A stretch of 64,000 nt of DNA from Atopobium sp. UBA1382 (GTDB taxonomy: Bacteria; Actinomycetota; Coriobacteriia; Coriobacteriales; Atopobiaceae), in NCBI GenBank assembly GCA_002305805.1, contig DBQY01000015.1, positions 88,513 to 152,512 on the forward strand, given 5' to 3'. This document shows, piece after piece, positions 16,047 to 24,319 of the stretch (its first letter is position 1; each line of letters starts with the position of its first letter). The translations under genes were made by a program, and so were the position numbers. The notes under the pieces were generated by a model, which saw only the letters and a program-made list of their open reading frames with translations, searched no databases and was not told the DNA's origin.

Positions 16047-17945
16047 ATGTACTATTCAAGCGGCAACTACGAGGCATTCGCTCGTCCCAAGAAGCCCGCG
16101 GGCATCGAGCACAAGAGCGCCTACATCGTGGGCACGGGCCTGGCGGCGCTCTCCGCCGCGTGCTACCTCGTCCGCGACGCCCAGATGCCGGGCAAGAACA
16201 TCCACATCTTCGAGAAGGACGACGTGGCGGGAGGCGCGTGCGACGGCCTTGACATCCCCGGCCTTGGCTACGTCATGCGCGGCGGCCGCGAGATGGACAA
16301 CCACTTCGAGGTGATGTGGGACCTGTTCCGCTCCATCCCCTCCATCGAGACGCCCGGCGTCTCCGTACTTGACGAGTACTACTGGCTCAACAAGGAGGAC
16401 CCCAACTACTCGCTCTGCCGCGCGACGAAAGATCGCGGGTGCGACGCGGGGTGCGCCGGGAAGTTCGGCCTCTCGGACAAGGCGGCCATGGAGATCATGG
16501 AGCTCTTCTTCACGCCGGACGAGAAGCTCTATGACCGTCCCATCACCGACTTCTTTGACGACGAGGTGCTCTCCTCCAACTTCTGGATGTACTGGCGCAC
16601 CATGTTCGCATTCGAGAACTGGCACTCCGCGCTCGAGATGAAGCTCTACATCAAGCGCTACATCCACCACATCGCCGGGCTGCCGGACTTCTCTGCCCTG
16701 CGCTTCACCAGGTACAACCAGTACGAGTCGATGATCTTGCCTCTCGTCGAGTACCTCAAGGCCGCGGGCGTGCAGTTCCACTTCAACACGAAGGTCGAGG
16801 ACATAAGGTTCTCCATCGGAGGCGGCGCGGGCCCGGTGCGCCCGCGCACCGGCACCGGCCAGGACACCATACAGCGCATCCAGCAGGCGGCCTTTCCGCG
16901 CAACCCCTACAGCTCGCCCGCGAGGAAGGTGGCGACGAGCATCGTGCTGAGCCGAACGGCGTCAGTCGATGGAGCCGAGGCCGGCGCGACCACGGTCGTT
17001 GACCTCACCGAGGACGACCTTGTCTTCATCACCAACGGCGGCTGCGTCGAGAACTCAACCATGGGGGCGCAAGACAGACCCGCCGCATGGAGGCCCGAGC
17101 TCGCCCCCGGCGGCGGCTGGGACATGTGGCGCCGCATCGCAGCACAGGACCCCAGCTTCGGCCATCCCGACACCTTCTGCGGCGACCCCGAGAAGACCAA
17201 GTGGATGAGCGCCACGGTGACGACCCTCGACGGCGAGATTCCACCCTACATCCAGGCGATCTGCAAGCGCGACCCCTTCAGCGGCCACGTGGTCACCGGC
17301 GGCATTGTGACCTGCACCGACTCCAACTGGCTTATGAGCTGGACGCTCAACCGCCAGCAGCAGTTCCGCGACCAGCCCAAGAACGAGCTGTGCGTCTGGG
17401 TGTACGGCCTCTTCCCCGACGAGCCCGGCAACTACGTGAGAAAGCCCATGCGCGACTGCACCGGCGAGGAGATCTGCCAGGAGTGGCTCTACCACATGGG
17501 CGTTCCCGAGGACCGCATCGCCGAGCTCGCCGCGAACCACGCCAACACGGTGCCCGTCATGATGCCCTACATCACGGCGTTCTTCATGCCGCGGGCGGCG
17601 GGCGACCGCCCCGACGTGGTGCCCGACGGCGCGATCAACTTTGCCTTCATCGGCCAGTTTGCCGAGACGCCGCGCGACACCATCTTCACCACCGAGTACT
17701 CCATGCGCACCGGCATGGAGGCCGTCTACACGCTCTGCGACGTCGACCGCGGCGTGCCCGAAGTGTGGGGCAGCGTCTTTGACGTGCGCGACCTGCTCAT
17801 GGCGAGCGTGAAGCTGCGCGACGGCAAGCCGGTCACCGACATGAAGCTCGGCCTGGTCGAGCGGTTTGCGCTCAAGGAGGCGCTCAAGAAGGTCAGGGGG
17901 ACGGACATCGAGAAGGTCCTGAGGGAGTTCGAGGCGATTCCGTAG
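16047..17945 (+). CDS. ohyA: Oleate hydratase (myosin-cross-reactive antigen family)
   Basis: A 632-residue FAD-dependent hydratase that adds water to the cis-9 double bond of unsaturated fatty acids such as oleate, giving 10-hydroxy products. The N-terminal Rossmann motif YIVGTGLAALSAACYLV (about residues 26-42), the FEKDDVAGGACDG segment, and the conserved RGGREMDNHFE active-site segment are visible, as is IGQFAETPRDTIFTTEYS near the C-terminus. Length is typical (560-650). The enzyme is common in gut bacteria and is linked to detoxifying free fatty acids. The start ATG at 16047 has AAAGGTG upstream. Confidence 0.95.
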   Translation: MYYSSGNYEAFARPKKPAGIEHKSAYIVGTGLAALSAACYLVRDAQMPGKNIHIFEKDDVAGGACDGLDIPGLGYVMRGGREMDNHFEVMWDLFRSIPSIETPGVSVLDEYYWLNKEDPNYSLCRATKDRGCDAGCAGKFGLSDKAAMEIMELFFTPDEKLYDRPITDFFDDEVLSSNFWMYWRTMFAFENWHSALEMKLYIKRYIHHIAGLPDFSALRFTRYNQYESMILPLVEYLKAAGVQFHFNTKVEDIRFSIGGGAGPVRPRTGTGQDTIQRIQQAAFPRNPYSSPARKVATSIVLSRTASVDGAEAGATTVVDLTEDDLVFITNGGCVENSTMGAQDRPAAWRPELAPGGGWDMWRRIAAQDPSFGHPDTFCGDPEKTKWMSATVTTLDGEIPPYIQAICKRDPFSGHVVTGGIVTCTDSNWLMSWTLNRQQQFRDQPKNELCVWVYGLFPDEPGNYVRKPMRDCTGEEICQEWLYHMGVPEDRIAELAANHANTVPVMMPYITAFFMPRAAGDRPDVVPDGAINFAFIGQFAETPRDTIFTTEYSMRTGMEAVYTLCDVDRGVPEVWGSVFDVRDLLMASVKLRDGKPVTDMKLGLVERFALKEALKKVRGTDIEKVLREFEAIP

Positions 17946-17953
17946 GGATGGCG

Positions 17954-17983
17954 CGGCGCGCGGCGAGAGCTCGTCGCGCGCCG
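17954..17983 (+). terminator. GC-rich hairpin after oleate hydratase
   Basis: A 14-bp stem with one G-U pair (CGGCGCGCGGCGAG with CTCGTCGCGCGCCG) lies 8 bp after the stop codon. It lacks a clear T-run, but a second hairpin follows at 18022. Confidence 0.6.
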
Positions 17984-18021
17984 ACCGACGCTTCCGATTA
18001 CTCTCACCCTTTGATGGACAT

Positions 18022-18057
18022 GGCCTTGTTTTCGCATTCATTGGCGAAAACAAGGCC
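18022..18057. terminator. Perfect 14-bp-stem hairpin
   Basis: GGCCTTGTTTTCGC (18022-18035) and its exact complement (18044-18057) enclose an 8-nt loop. It sits between the oleate hydratase and the convergent ATPase gene and can act in either direction. The rest of 18058-18239 shows no gene. Confidence 0.6.
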
Positions 18058-18239
18058 GTGATGAAGGCGGTTCTGGAGAAGGTCAGGCGGAGGCGTTACT
18101 CCCACTCAGTAATCAAATCGCACATTTCCATGGTCCCTCGTCTACGTGGTGTACCGCCGTCTCCCCATTCATCGGAATCGGCCGGTTCTTAAGTACCCGA
18201 GTTGAACTCAAAAGTGAACTCAACGTGGCACACCCCAAC

Positions 18240-19532
18240 CTATATCCCAGCAAGGCTGTTCTCGTCGAGCAGGAAGTCGAACACGCTCATCGTGACCACG
18301 CCGTGCTCGTCGCGCAGGGGCTTCACCACGTCGCGCACAAGCACAACCTTCTTAAAGCTGTCATTGATGCCGAGCAGGGAGGCCTTCTCCTGTGCGGCCT
18401 TCTCGGGAGTCCTCATCTCCAACGCCGATTGGATGTAGACGCGGTCGGAGCCTCTGTTGGCGACAAAGTCGACCTCAAGCTGCTTGCGAACGTCCCTGCC
18501 CTCCTCACGGACGCGCTTCTCGACCACGCCAACGTCCACGGAGTACCCGCGCGCCCTGAGCTCGTTGTAGACCACGTTCTCCATGATGTGGCTCTCCTCG
18601 ACCTGACGGAAGCCGAGCCGCGCGTTTCGGAGCCCCACGTCCTCGAAGTAGTATTTCAGGGGGCTGCCGATGTAGCCCCTCCCCTTCACGTCGTAGCGCC
18701 GCGCCTCCTCGATGACGAAAGCGTCCTCGAGGTAGCCTATATAGCTGGAAATCGTGTTCGAGGAGATCTTGGAATGAAGCACGCTCCTGAACGTGTTCTC
18801 GAGCTTGCCCGGATTCGTGAGCGTTCCGATACCGGAAGCGAGCACGTTCACGAGATCATCGAGCTCTCCTCGCCTCCTGACGCCATATCTGTCCACGACG
18901 TCCCTCAGATACGTCTCCTCGAAGAGCCGCTCGAGGTAGCGCGCCTTCTGCTCGTCCGTGCGCATTGATGCCACAAGCGGCATGCCGCCGTACACCGTGT
19001 ACTCGGCCCAGCCTTGGTAGCGATCGCCATCGAAGCCCTGCATGAACTCAGAGAAGGACAGCGGTCGCACGCGGACCTCGTCCCCGCGCCCCCGGAACTC
19101 CGTCATGACGTCACGCGAGAGGAACTTCGAGTTGCTCCCCGTCACGTACACGTCGACATTGCGCATGCGCAGAAGCCCGTTGAGCACGCCGTAGAGCCGG
19201 GGTGGGACGTCCGGGTTCTTGAGCTCCTCGCGCGAGATGGCATACTGGACCTCGTCGAGAAAGACATAGTACTGCTCGCGCCCACTCGCGATTTTCGAGC
19301 GCAGGTACGCGGACAGCGCGGCGGGATCGCGGAGCGCGGCGTTCTCCTCGACGTCGAGCGCAACCTCGATGATGCGTCCGTCGCCGACGCCCTCCGAGCG
19401 CAGGTAGTCGCCGAAGAGGTTGAAGAGCAGATACGTCTTCCCGCAGCGACGGATGCCCGTGACCACCTTAACCATATCGTTGTGCATGCGGTCGATGAGC
19501 CTGTTGAGATATCGGTCCCGTCTGATTTCCAT
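18240..19532 (-). CDS. AAA ATPase with DUF4143 domain
   Basis: The 430-residue protein has an N-terminal AAA_14 ATPase module: Walker A GIRRCGKTYLLFNL near residues 27-40, Walker B YVFLDEVQ near residues 90-97, and the sensor VYVTGSNSKFLSRD. A C-terminal DUF4143 nuclease-like domain follows (EARRYDVKGRG ... LEVDFVA near residue 370, with an ED...EVDF pattern reminiscent of restriction-endonuclease folds). The biological role of this abundant family is unknown. It borders the accessory island, and a second, diverged relative is at 28951-30219. A nested palindrome lies upstream of its start. Confidence 0.88.
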   Translation of the reverse strand: MEIRRDRYLNRLIDRMHNDMVKVVTGIRRCGKTYLLFNLFGDYLRSEGVGDGRIIEVALDVEENAALRDPAALSAYLRSKIASGREQYYVFLDEVQYAISREELKNPDVPPRLYGVLNGLLRMRNVDVYVTGSNSKFLSRDVMTEFRGRGDEVRVRPLSFSEFMQGFDGDRYQGWAEYTVYGGMPLVASMRTDEQKARYLERLFEETYLRDVVDRYGVRRRGELDDLVNVLASGIGTLTNPGKLENTFRSVLHSKISSNTISSYIGYLEDAFVIEEARRYDVKGRGYIGSPLKYYFEDVGLRNARLGFRQVEESHIMENVVYNELRARGYSVDVGVVEKRVREEGRDVRKQLEVDFVANRGSDRVYIQSALEMRTPEKAAQEKASLLGINDSFKKVVLVRDVVKPLRDEHGVVTMSVFDFLLDENSLAGI

Positions 19533-19561
19533 GCACGCCTCACCTTATTTCCCGATTAGCA

Positions 19562-19605
19562 TCTATTGAGCAATTTTGCCGCATGCGGCATTTTTTCTCA
19601 ATAGA
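19562..19605. promoter_or_regulatory. Nested palindromes upstream of the DUF4143 ATPase
   Basis: A 14-bp perfect palindrome (TGCCGCATGCGGCA, 19577-19590) is centred inside a 9-bp inverted repeat (TCTATTGAG / CTCAATAGA). On the minus strand TTGCTC, 17 bp, AAATAA could form the promoter here. The structure is a candidate operator or an intrinsic terminator on the plus strand (T-run at 19591-19596). Confidence 0.5.
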
Positions 19606-20352
19606 GTAGGATGAGTCTCAAGAATCAACGTGAATTGGTGCATCAAGAGTGCCGGAGCCTTTTCATCGGTTTACAGAGCTGGGACTACCAAGAACGTGTC
19701 CACATCATTGATGATCAGCTTGAGCAAGTCACTTTTTTTGAACCCCCGCCTTGTTTCCATAGCAAATAGAAGCTCGGAAGCAGACGGCCGCTTTCCAACG
19801 GTCGCCAACCTCCATTCATCCCGTAGACGAATGGCTTTGAAAGACCCCCCTCCACGAAGTAAGAGACTGGTGAAAGTCATTCATGTCGTTTAGCATTTCG
19901 TCTGAACCACGTCGTTCCTTCTTCTTTGATTTCATCAGCGTTTTGCGTGCCATTTCCAAGGTGGCTAATGATGACACGCCCAAGAAAATGAGAAAGCGCA
20001 TCTGCCTCATGGTGCATGTCGAGCAAGGCCAAACAGGGCAATCTTCATAAGCGCGCCTTCGAGGAGGACGTCGTCATCAAGCCCGGCGTGCGCGTCTACG
20101 CCTACAAGATGCTCTGGGGCGAAATGAAACACGTGTATCAGGGCCCAAGCGCATACGAACCGCAAACAAGTTTGATGAGGAACGCGCCTAGATCGACAAC
20201 CCCCTTGCGGGGGTCTCCGCCATACAAGGCGGAGCTTGGACGCCAAGTACAAGGGCACCCTCATCTTCAACATGTCGCGAAGGCGGAAGGGCAACGCAAA
20301 ATCACAAAATGACGCCCATCCATCACCTAGGGAATGAGATACGCTGCCCTTA

Positions 20353-20411
20353 GATAAAAGCACATCGTGCTTTTATCGCTCTGGGGCGCCTGCGTGCCGG
20401 AGCGGTTTTTT
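20353..20411 (+). terminator. Tandem hairpins ending in a T-run
   Basis: A perfect 11-bp stem (GATAAAAGCAC with its complement, 3-nt loop) runs directly into an 8-bp stem (CGCTCTGG/CCGGAGCG with one G-U pair), followed by GTTTTTTG. This is a strong intrinsic terminator on the plus strand, but no intact plus-strand gene precedes it. A related arrangement is at 28691-28745. Confidence 0.7.
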
Positions 20412-20525
20412 GTATCAGCAGATGGAAAGCGGCATACCGCACTTGCTCGTCTGTTCGATATGCCAGAGCTTTCCCTTGACAGAAAACAGCCGCAGCAAGA
20501 CGAGCGGAAAAATTCGATCGATTGA

Positions 20526-20885
20526 GACGGATCTCCAGAAAACGTCGTCGCCTTGACCTACAATTCCGTGACCCCCATCGACTGCCAAGCGGTCAAGAGC
20601 AGCGCCGCAAATCCTGGCTTCCAGCTTTTCCATGCCGTGGAGAGGAACCACTCCGCGCAGGGAAGGCTGCGCATCTCGAACGGATGCTCTGACGGGCTCG
20701 AGAACTACCTGATGATAAGCTGCGGCCACTATAGGTTCGATAGGGCAACCTTCACCAACCTTGGAATATTCAGCGACAGTGCGTTCGCCGAAAAGAACGA
20801 CGAGATTGCCCTCGTCACGCCTTCGAGACCCATTCACCTCATACTGAAGTTTGCGAACAACGGAACGCCTCCTCGGGTTCGATAA
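20526..20885 (+). pseudogene. Unrecognised protein fragment
   Basis: An open frame beginning after a stop at about 20524 reads DGSPENVVALTYNSVTPIDC and continues through GRLRISNGCSDGLENYLMIS to a TAA at 20885. Third codon positions are strongly G/C biased, unlike the opposite strand, so it was once coding. No good start codon with ribosome-binding site is present, and the region around it is broken. Function unknown. Confidence 0.45.
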
Positions 20886-21257
20886 CCAAGACAAACTCAT
20901 GCCTATATGGACCAGGAATCTGATGAGAACGAACTTAGCCTCGATATAATCCCGATAACACGAGGGAATACGTACTCGTGGTCTGCTCGTGCAAGACGAG
21001 CAACTCTAGGACCATCATGCATACTGCCGAGGGGGGTGCAGCAATACAAGCACTGCCGTTCATTATGGGATTTCTCATGGAGCACCCGTGCCCTTGTCGG
21101 TTATTGCTGCATCTGGTCCAATTCTTCGCACCACGACAAACGAAACTGTTCCAGCTCGAATGATGCCTTTTGTCATTAGAAGCGAAGCCGAATAAATGAA
21201 GCCATATATGAGCAGAAAAACTACTCGAAACTCTCCAGGTCGTTGATCTCCACGAAC

Positions 21258-21505
21258 ATGCACGAGACGAACGAGATGCCAATTATCCTTGAAGGAATCA
21301 CCATCCCAGCTGAGAAGCGCGAGAAACTCGTCGAGGCTGTCGGAAAACTAGCGATCGAGCAGTTCTGGGTGCCACCTTCAAGGAGTTGCTCGACAGCGGT
21401 CTGGACGATGAGTCCGCGCATGCTACAGGCGGGCAGTGCGCCCAGGAACAGCTCAACGCCATGATGGGGCCCACGGTACTCTTCCTTGAAGATACATACG
21501 AGTAG
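21258..21505 (+). pseudogene. Frameshifted small hypothetical gene
   Basis: From the ATG at 21258 (or 21276) the frame reads EMPIILEGITIPAEKREKLV and AVGKLAIEQFW. At about 21370 the sense continues in another frame as ATFKELLDSGLDDESA to GPTVLFLEDTYE and a TAG at 21503-21505. The two halves give one plausible protein of about 80 residues if a single-base frameshift is corrected. The family is unknown. Confidence 0.55.
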
Positions 21506-21561
21506 AACCAGCAAGAAACGATGCCAAACCCCTCACCGATGCAACGCGTGGACAGCGGTTA

Positions 21562-22095
21562 TTATAAATCGCTTTTCTTAAACGAAGTCGAGAGCATCAT
21601 AAGAAGGACGTCGTTGACTAGCCTTCCCCTGAAGTTGCAGAGGGCGGTGAAAGCCGTTTTGCTGAGGAGCGCCATTTCTTCTGGAGGTAGATATCCGTTT
21701 TCCGGCGGACAATACACAATCAGCCCGCATCGTGCATTTTTTCCTTTTACTAGCTCCCGAAAATCTTCCTTATTTAAATACCCGTAAACAGCAACAAGCA
21801 GAAGTGCATCCTTTGCCTTTGCCAGCTGCTTGTCAGAAATACGAATTATGTTGTTCTCCTTGATGAGACCCGAGTCGGCAAGGTCTTCCCCGAGATCTTG
21901 ATAGTCGTCGTCACTCGCCACAACTGCTATTTTTTTCTTGAATAATGCAAGTCCAAAGCGCCCCGCCGCTTTGCCCAGACGGGTGAAAGCTCCGATTATC
22001 AATGCAGCGAACGAAATGATTCCCCATATTTCGAAGATGAGAGAAGCGCAGCTAGAAATAAAACTTATTATCGAATACGTAATTTCAGCTTCCAT
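21562..22095 (-). CDS. Membrane-anchored predicted CBASS effector
   Basis: A 177-residue protein. Residues about 6-38 are hydrophobic (one long or two short membrane helices), followed by a basic stretch (LFKKKIAVV). Residues about 54-177 form an alpha/beta domain that starts like a Rossmann fold (KIAVVASDDDYQDLGEDLAD) and contains a second strand (CGLIVYCPPENGYLPPEE). It lies 9 bp downstream of a CD-NTase gene, so by position it is the effector of a two-gene CBASS system, killing or arresting the cell when a cyclic nucleotide is made. The soluble domain matches none of the effector domains I know (TIR, NUDIX, Cap15-type beta barrel, phospholipase), so the assignment rests on context. Confidence 0.65.
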   Translation of the reverse strand: MEAEITYSIISFISSCASLIFEIWGIISFAALIIGAFTRLGKAAGRFGLALFKKKIAVVASDDDYQDLGEDLADSGLIKENNIIRISDKQLAKAKDALLLVAVYGYLNKEDFRELVKGKNARCGLIVYCPPENGYLPPEEMALLSKTAFTALCNFRGRLVNDVLLMMLSTSFKKSDL

Positions 22096-22104
22096 TGATT
22101 TCCC

Positions 22105-23409
22105 CTACTCCACATTAATGAAAAATGGTTTCGACCAGCGCGCACAGCTTCCGTTTCGCAAGATGTAGCATTGGACGAAGTGCTTGCCTGTGTACGCAGT
22201 CGATTCACGACGCGCCGCCTTGCCTTCGTTCGGCTCTTCGAATCCGCCTCGAGGGCATACGTTCATCGCCTCTTCGCCCGTGTTCGTAACCTGCCACTTA
22301 ACCACGCCGCCTCTTACCGGCGCGCAGGTAACCTTGTAGATCACGGTAGAATCTTTCGGTATGGCGGGACCGTCGTTTTCGAGCTCATATGAAAGTCCCG
22401 AGGGCAGCGTAACGGTCGCAGTCACGATTGCGTTTGGCTTTGGCGGCTGTATGGGAAAGTAGGGCGCCTGCCTGTGCTTTACGGAAAGGGCATAGTCTTG
22501 ACCGATCGCCTTCGCTAAAGACATGGTGGTGCTCGAAGCTTTGCCCGAGGGGAATCTGTCTCCAAATATTTTTTTCCAGACCGAGTTGTCGGTCCCTTCG
22601 TCGGCAAGAAGGTCAAGATGCTCATTCAATTTCGAAACGAACTGCACGAAATCGTCTAAGGAATAGCTGCTTGCGAGGTTGTTTTCGGGCAGGACCGGAT
22701 CTTCGATAAATGGAACTTGCTGAGAATCAAGCTCTTCGCTATACGCGCTCGCCAAGTTCGCCATCGTCTGCATAACGCGCTCCTCGATCAGAAGACCCGC
22801 GTCGGGAAGGTTGTCGGCAATCATTTTTTCCAGCATTATGCCTTTTGGAAATTTCACTCCGACTGGGCAATTTTCCCTACGCCACCACTTTAAGATTTTT
22901 ACCAAGGGCTTGTAATCCCCATTAAAGTCCCTATTCACATCGGCAGACCAAGAGACGTGCTGCTTCGGTTCCGTTCGAGCCCAGCTGCCATCATTGGACG
23001 ATCCAATATATAGAAGGCCATATTGATCTTTAGCCAAAGGAACGACGTCAAGATGGAAGTTCGCCATTTCGATACCGACGGAGTGATCTTGGATCCTAGC
23101 GTCTTGATAGCATGTTCGCTCGCAAATCGCATTCTTCAGTTCCAGTAGAACGGCATAAGGCTCATCGCCAGTAGAATTATCGGTCTCAACAACGATGTCG
23201 ATGTCGCAGCCATCAGAATCCTTCTTCGGACGTATAAACGTATGCTTGGCATAAGAGCCAGAGAGGTAGGAATTTTCATAAACGTCGTAGACTTCGCTGT
23301 CCTTTAGGTAATCTCTAAGGCTCGCGTGAAGCCTGCTAGCCTCAGCGATAGTACTATCGCTGGGATTGATGTCTCGCAGAAACGATTCGAAATCCGCGCT
23401 TTTAGCCAT
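22105..23409 (-). CDS. CD-NTase (cGAS/DncV-like nucleotidyltransferase) with AGS-C sensor domain
   Basis: The 434-residue protein has the nucleotidyltransferase core with GSYAKHTF (Gly51-Ser52), the metal-binding acidic pair in GCDIDIVVE (Asp69, Asp71) and the third acidic residue in FHLDVVPL (Asp121). All catalytic residues are present. The C-terminal ~110 residues (from about NAIVTATVTLPSG) match the AGS-C/SMODS C-terminal nucleotide-sensor domain. Such enzymes make cyclic di- or trinucleotides on phage infection and activate a linked effector, here the membrane protein just downstream. The start ATG at 23409 has GGAAGGG upstream. No Cap2/Cap3 or HORMA/TRIP13 genes accompany it, as in type I CBASS. 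Confidence 0.88.
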   Translation of the reverse strand: MAKSADFESFLRDINPSDSTIAEASRLHASLRDYLKDSEVYDVYENSYLSGSYAKHTFIRPKKDSDGCDIDIVVETDNSTGDEPYAVLLELKNAICERTCYQDARIQDHSVGIEMANFHLDVVPLAKDQYGLLYIGSSNDGSWARTEPKQHVSWSADVNRDFNGDYKPLVKILKWWRRENCPVGVKFPKGIMLEKMIADNLPDAGLLIEERVMQTMANLASAYSEELDSQQVPFIEDPVLPENNLASSYSLDDFVQFVSKLNEHLDLLADEGTDNSVWKKIFGDRFPSGKASSTTMSLAKAIGQDYALSVKHRQAPYFPIQPPKPNAIVTATVTLPSGLSYELENDGPAIPKDSTVIYKVTCAPVRGGVVKWQVTNTGEEAMNVCPRGGFEEPNEGKAARRESTAYTGKHFVQCYILRNGSCARWSKPFFINVE

Positions 23410-23444
23410 GTAATCGCCCTTCCAAACAAGTGTTCTATTTCTCG

Positions 23445-23473
23445 ACAATATACCCGATATGTCGGAAAAGCAA
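23445..23473 (-). promoter_or_regulatory. Candidate promoter of the CBASS-like operon
   Basis: On the minus strand TTGCTT (complement of 23468-23473), a 17-bp spacer and TATTGT (complement of 23445-23450) form a plausible sigma-70 promoter 36 bp upstream of the CD-NTase start. An imperfect dyad, GACATAT-N5-ATATTGTC, covers the spacer and -10 and may be an operator. Confidence 0.5.
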
Positions 23474-23517
23474 CATCTGGCTATTAACATGGGGCTGAGA
23501 GCGATTTCCTGTACATC

Positions 23518-24150
23518 CTAGACCGCGTAGCCCAGCAGTCTCCGGTTCTCGCCCGAGGCGCGCCAGCTAAGCGACCCCGAGATGCAGCCCAAACTGAACC
23601 ACTTGAGCCACGGCACAGCTCGATCACGTACCTGCCCTCGTCCCAACCCAGCCGGCCCGAGCATGGGAGAACTCACGCTTGAACAGGCGGAGGAAGTCCT
23701 CCATCCGCACGTTATCCGGACTCGCGCCCTTGCGCGACATGCTCCCCTCGAGCCCGTTGTGCCAGCATATCTCAATCTAGCCAGGCAGGCGGTAGCGCTC
23801 ACCGCGGTCTAAGTGCACCTCCAGCCGCTCGCCTAGACAAGCGTCGCGCAAGCCGCCCCGAACAACGAGTCCGCAGGGCACGCAGCGGGCGGCGCCCCGA
23901 TCGACTAGGAGACGAACCTGCCGTCGAAGCGGTCGAACACCACGAAGAGGTAGCATTTGCTGGCACCGCCCGGCCTGAACTCGGCGATGTCGGCGACACG
24001 CAGGCGATTCGGGGTCGGCGCCCGGAAAGCGTGCGCGCCGTCCTCGCGCAACGGCAGGCTCGGCGGCACCTCGGATACCTCACCCACAAGACAGGCCGCG
24101 ACGCGCACAGCTATACCTCCCTCCTTGACGAGCAGGAACAGCTCGACCCC
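23518..24150 (-). pseudogene. Degenerate IS3-family transposase (OrfB) remnant
   Basis: Fragments in several minus-strand frames line up with IS3 OrfB. In order they are PNRLRVADIAEFRP (first catalytic Asp region) near 24020, VHLDRGERYRLPG (second Asp, usual HSDRG) near 23800, NGLEGSMSRKGASPDN near 23740, and ISGSLSWRASGENRRLLGYAV at the end (23521-23583). Frameshifts and stop codons separate them, so it is inactive. Terminal inverted repeats could not be found. It lies between the CBASS-like operon and the STAND-like gene, consistent with island turnover. Confidence 0.75.
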
Positions 24151-24319
24151 CGTCGTACATACGAGCCTCAGTCCCGACGCCCTGCGGCACCCAGCTTTTC
24201 GCCCACCGCCCTGAATAAGCCAAATAGACATCGCGTATTCGAAATAGTGCGCTCCACTGCTGGTTAACGTATATGCCTACGCTCATCATCTTGCTTGCGT
24301 CAAAAGCCTCTAGCCCCCC

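Larger units (their letters stand above)
19606..21257. other. Decayed accessory DNA with broken gene fragments
   Basis: No intact gene is convincing in this stretch. Several short frames have coding-like third-position bias but end abruptly or change frame. Examples are a plus-strand piece from 20016 (KRAFEEDVVIKPGVRVYAYK), a plus piece near 20953-21100 (EYVLVVCSCKTSNSRTIMHT) and another just after it (VIAASGPILRTTTNETVPAR). A minus-strand piece at 19671-20010 appears split over two frames. None was recognised. The pattern is that of a formerly mobile or defence region that has degraded. Confidence 0.6.

Noticed and set aside
18000..18240. tRNA gene as an insertion site for the accessory island
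   Set aside because: No cloverleaf or CCA-type end could be drawn here or at the other island edge.
20016..20312. Intact 98-residue plus-strand gene
   Set aside because: The first ~45 codons look coding, but the sense then appears to change frame and the rest is low-quality; treated as part of the decayed region.
20415..20900. A 161-codon minus-strand open frame in the decayed region
   Set aside because: Third-position base bias supports the plus-strand frame over the same DNA; the minus frame lacks any motif.
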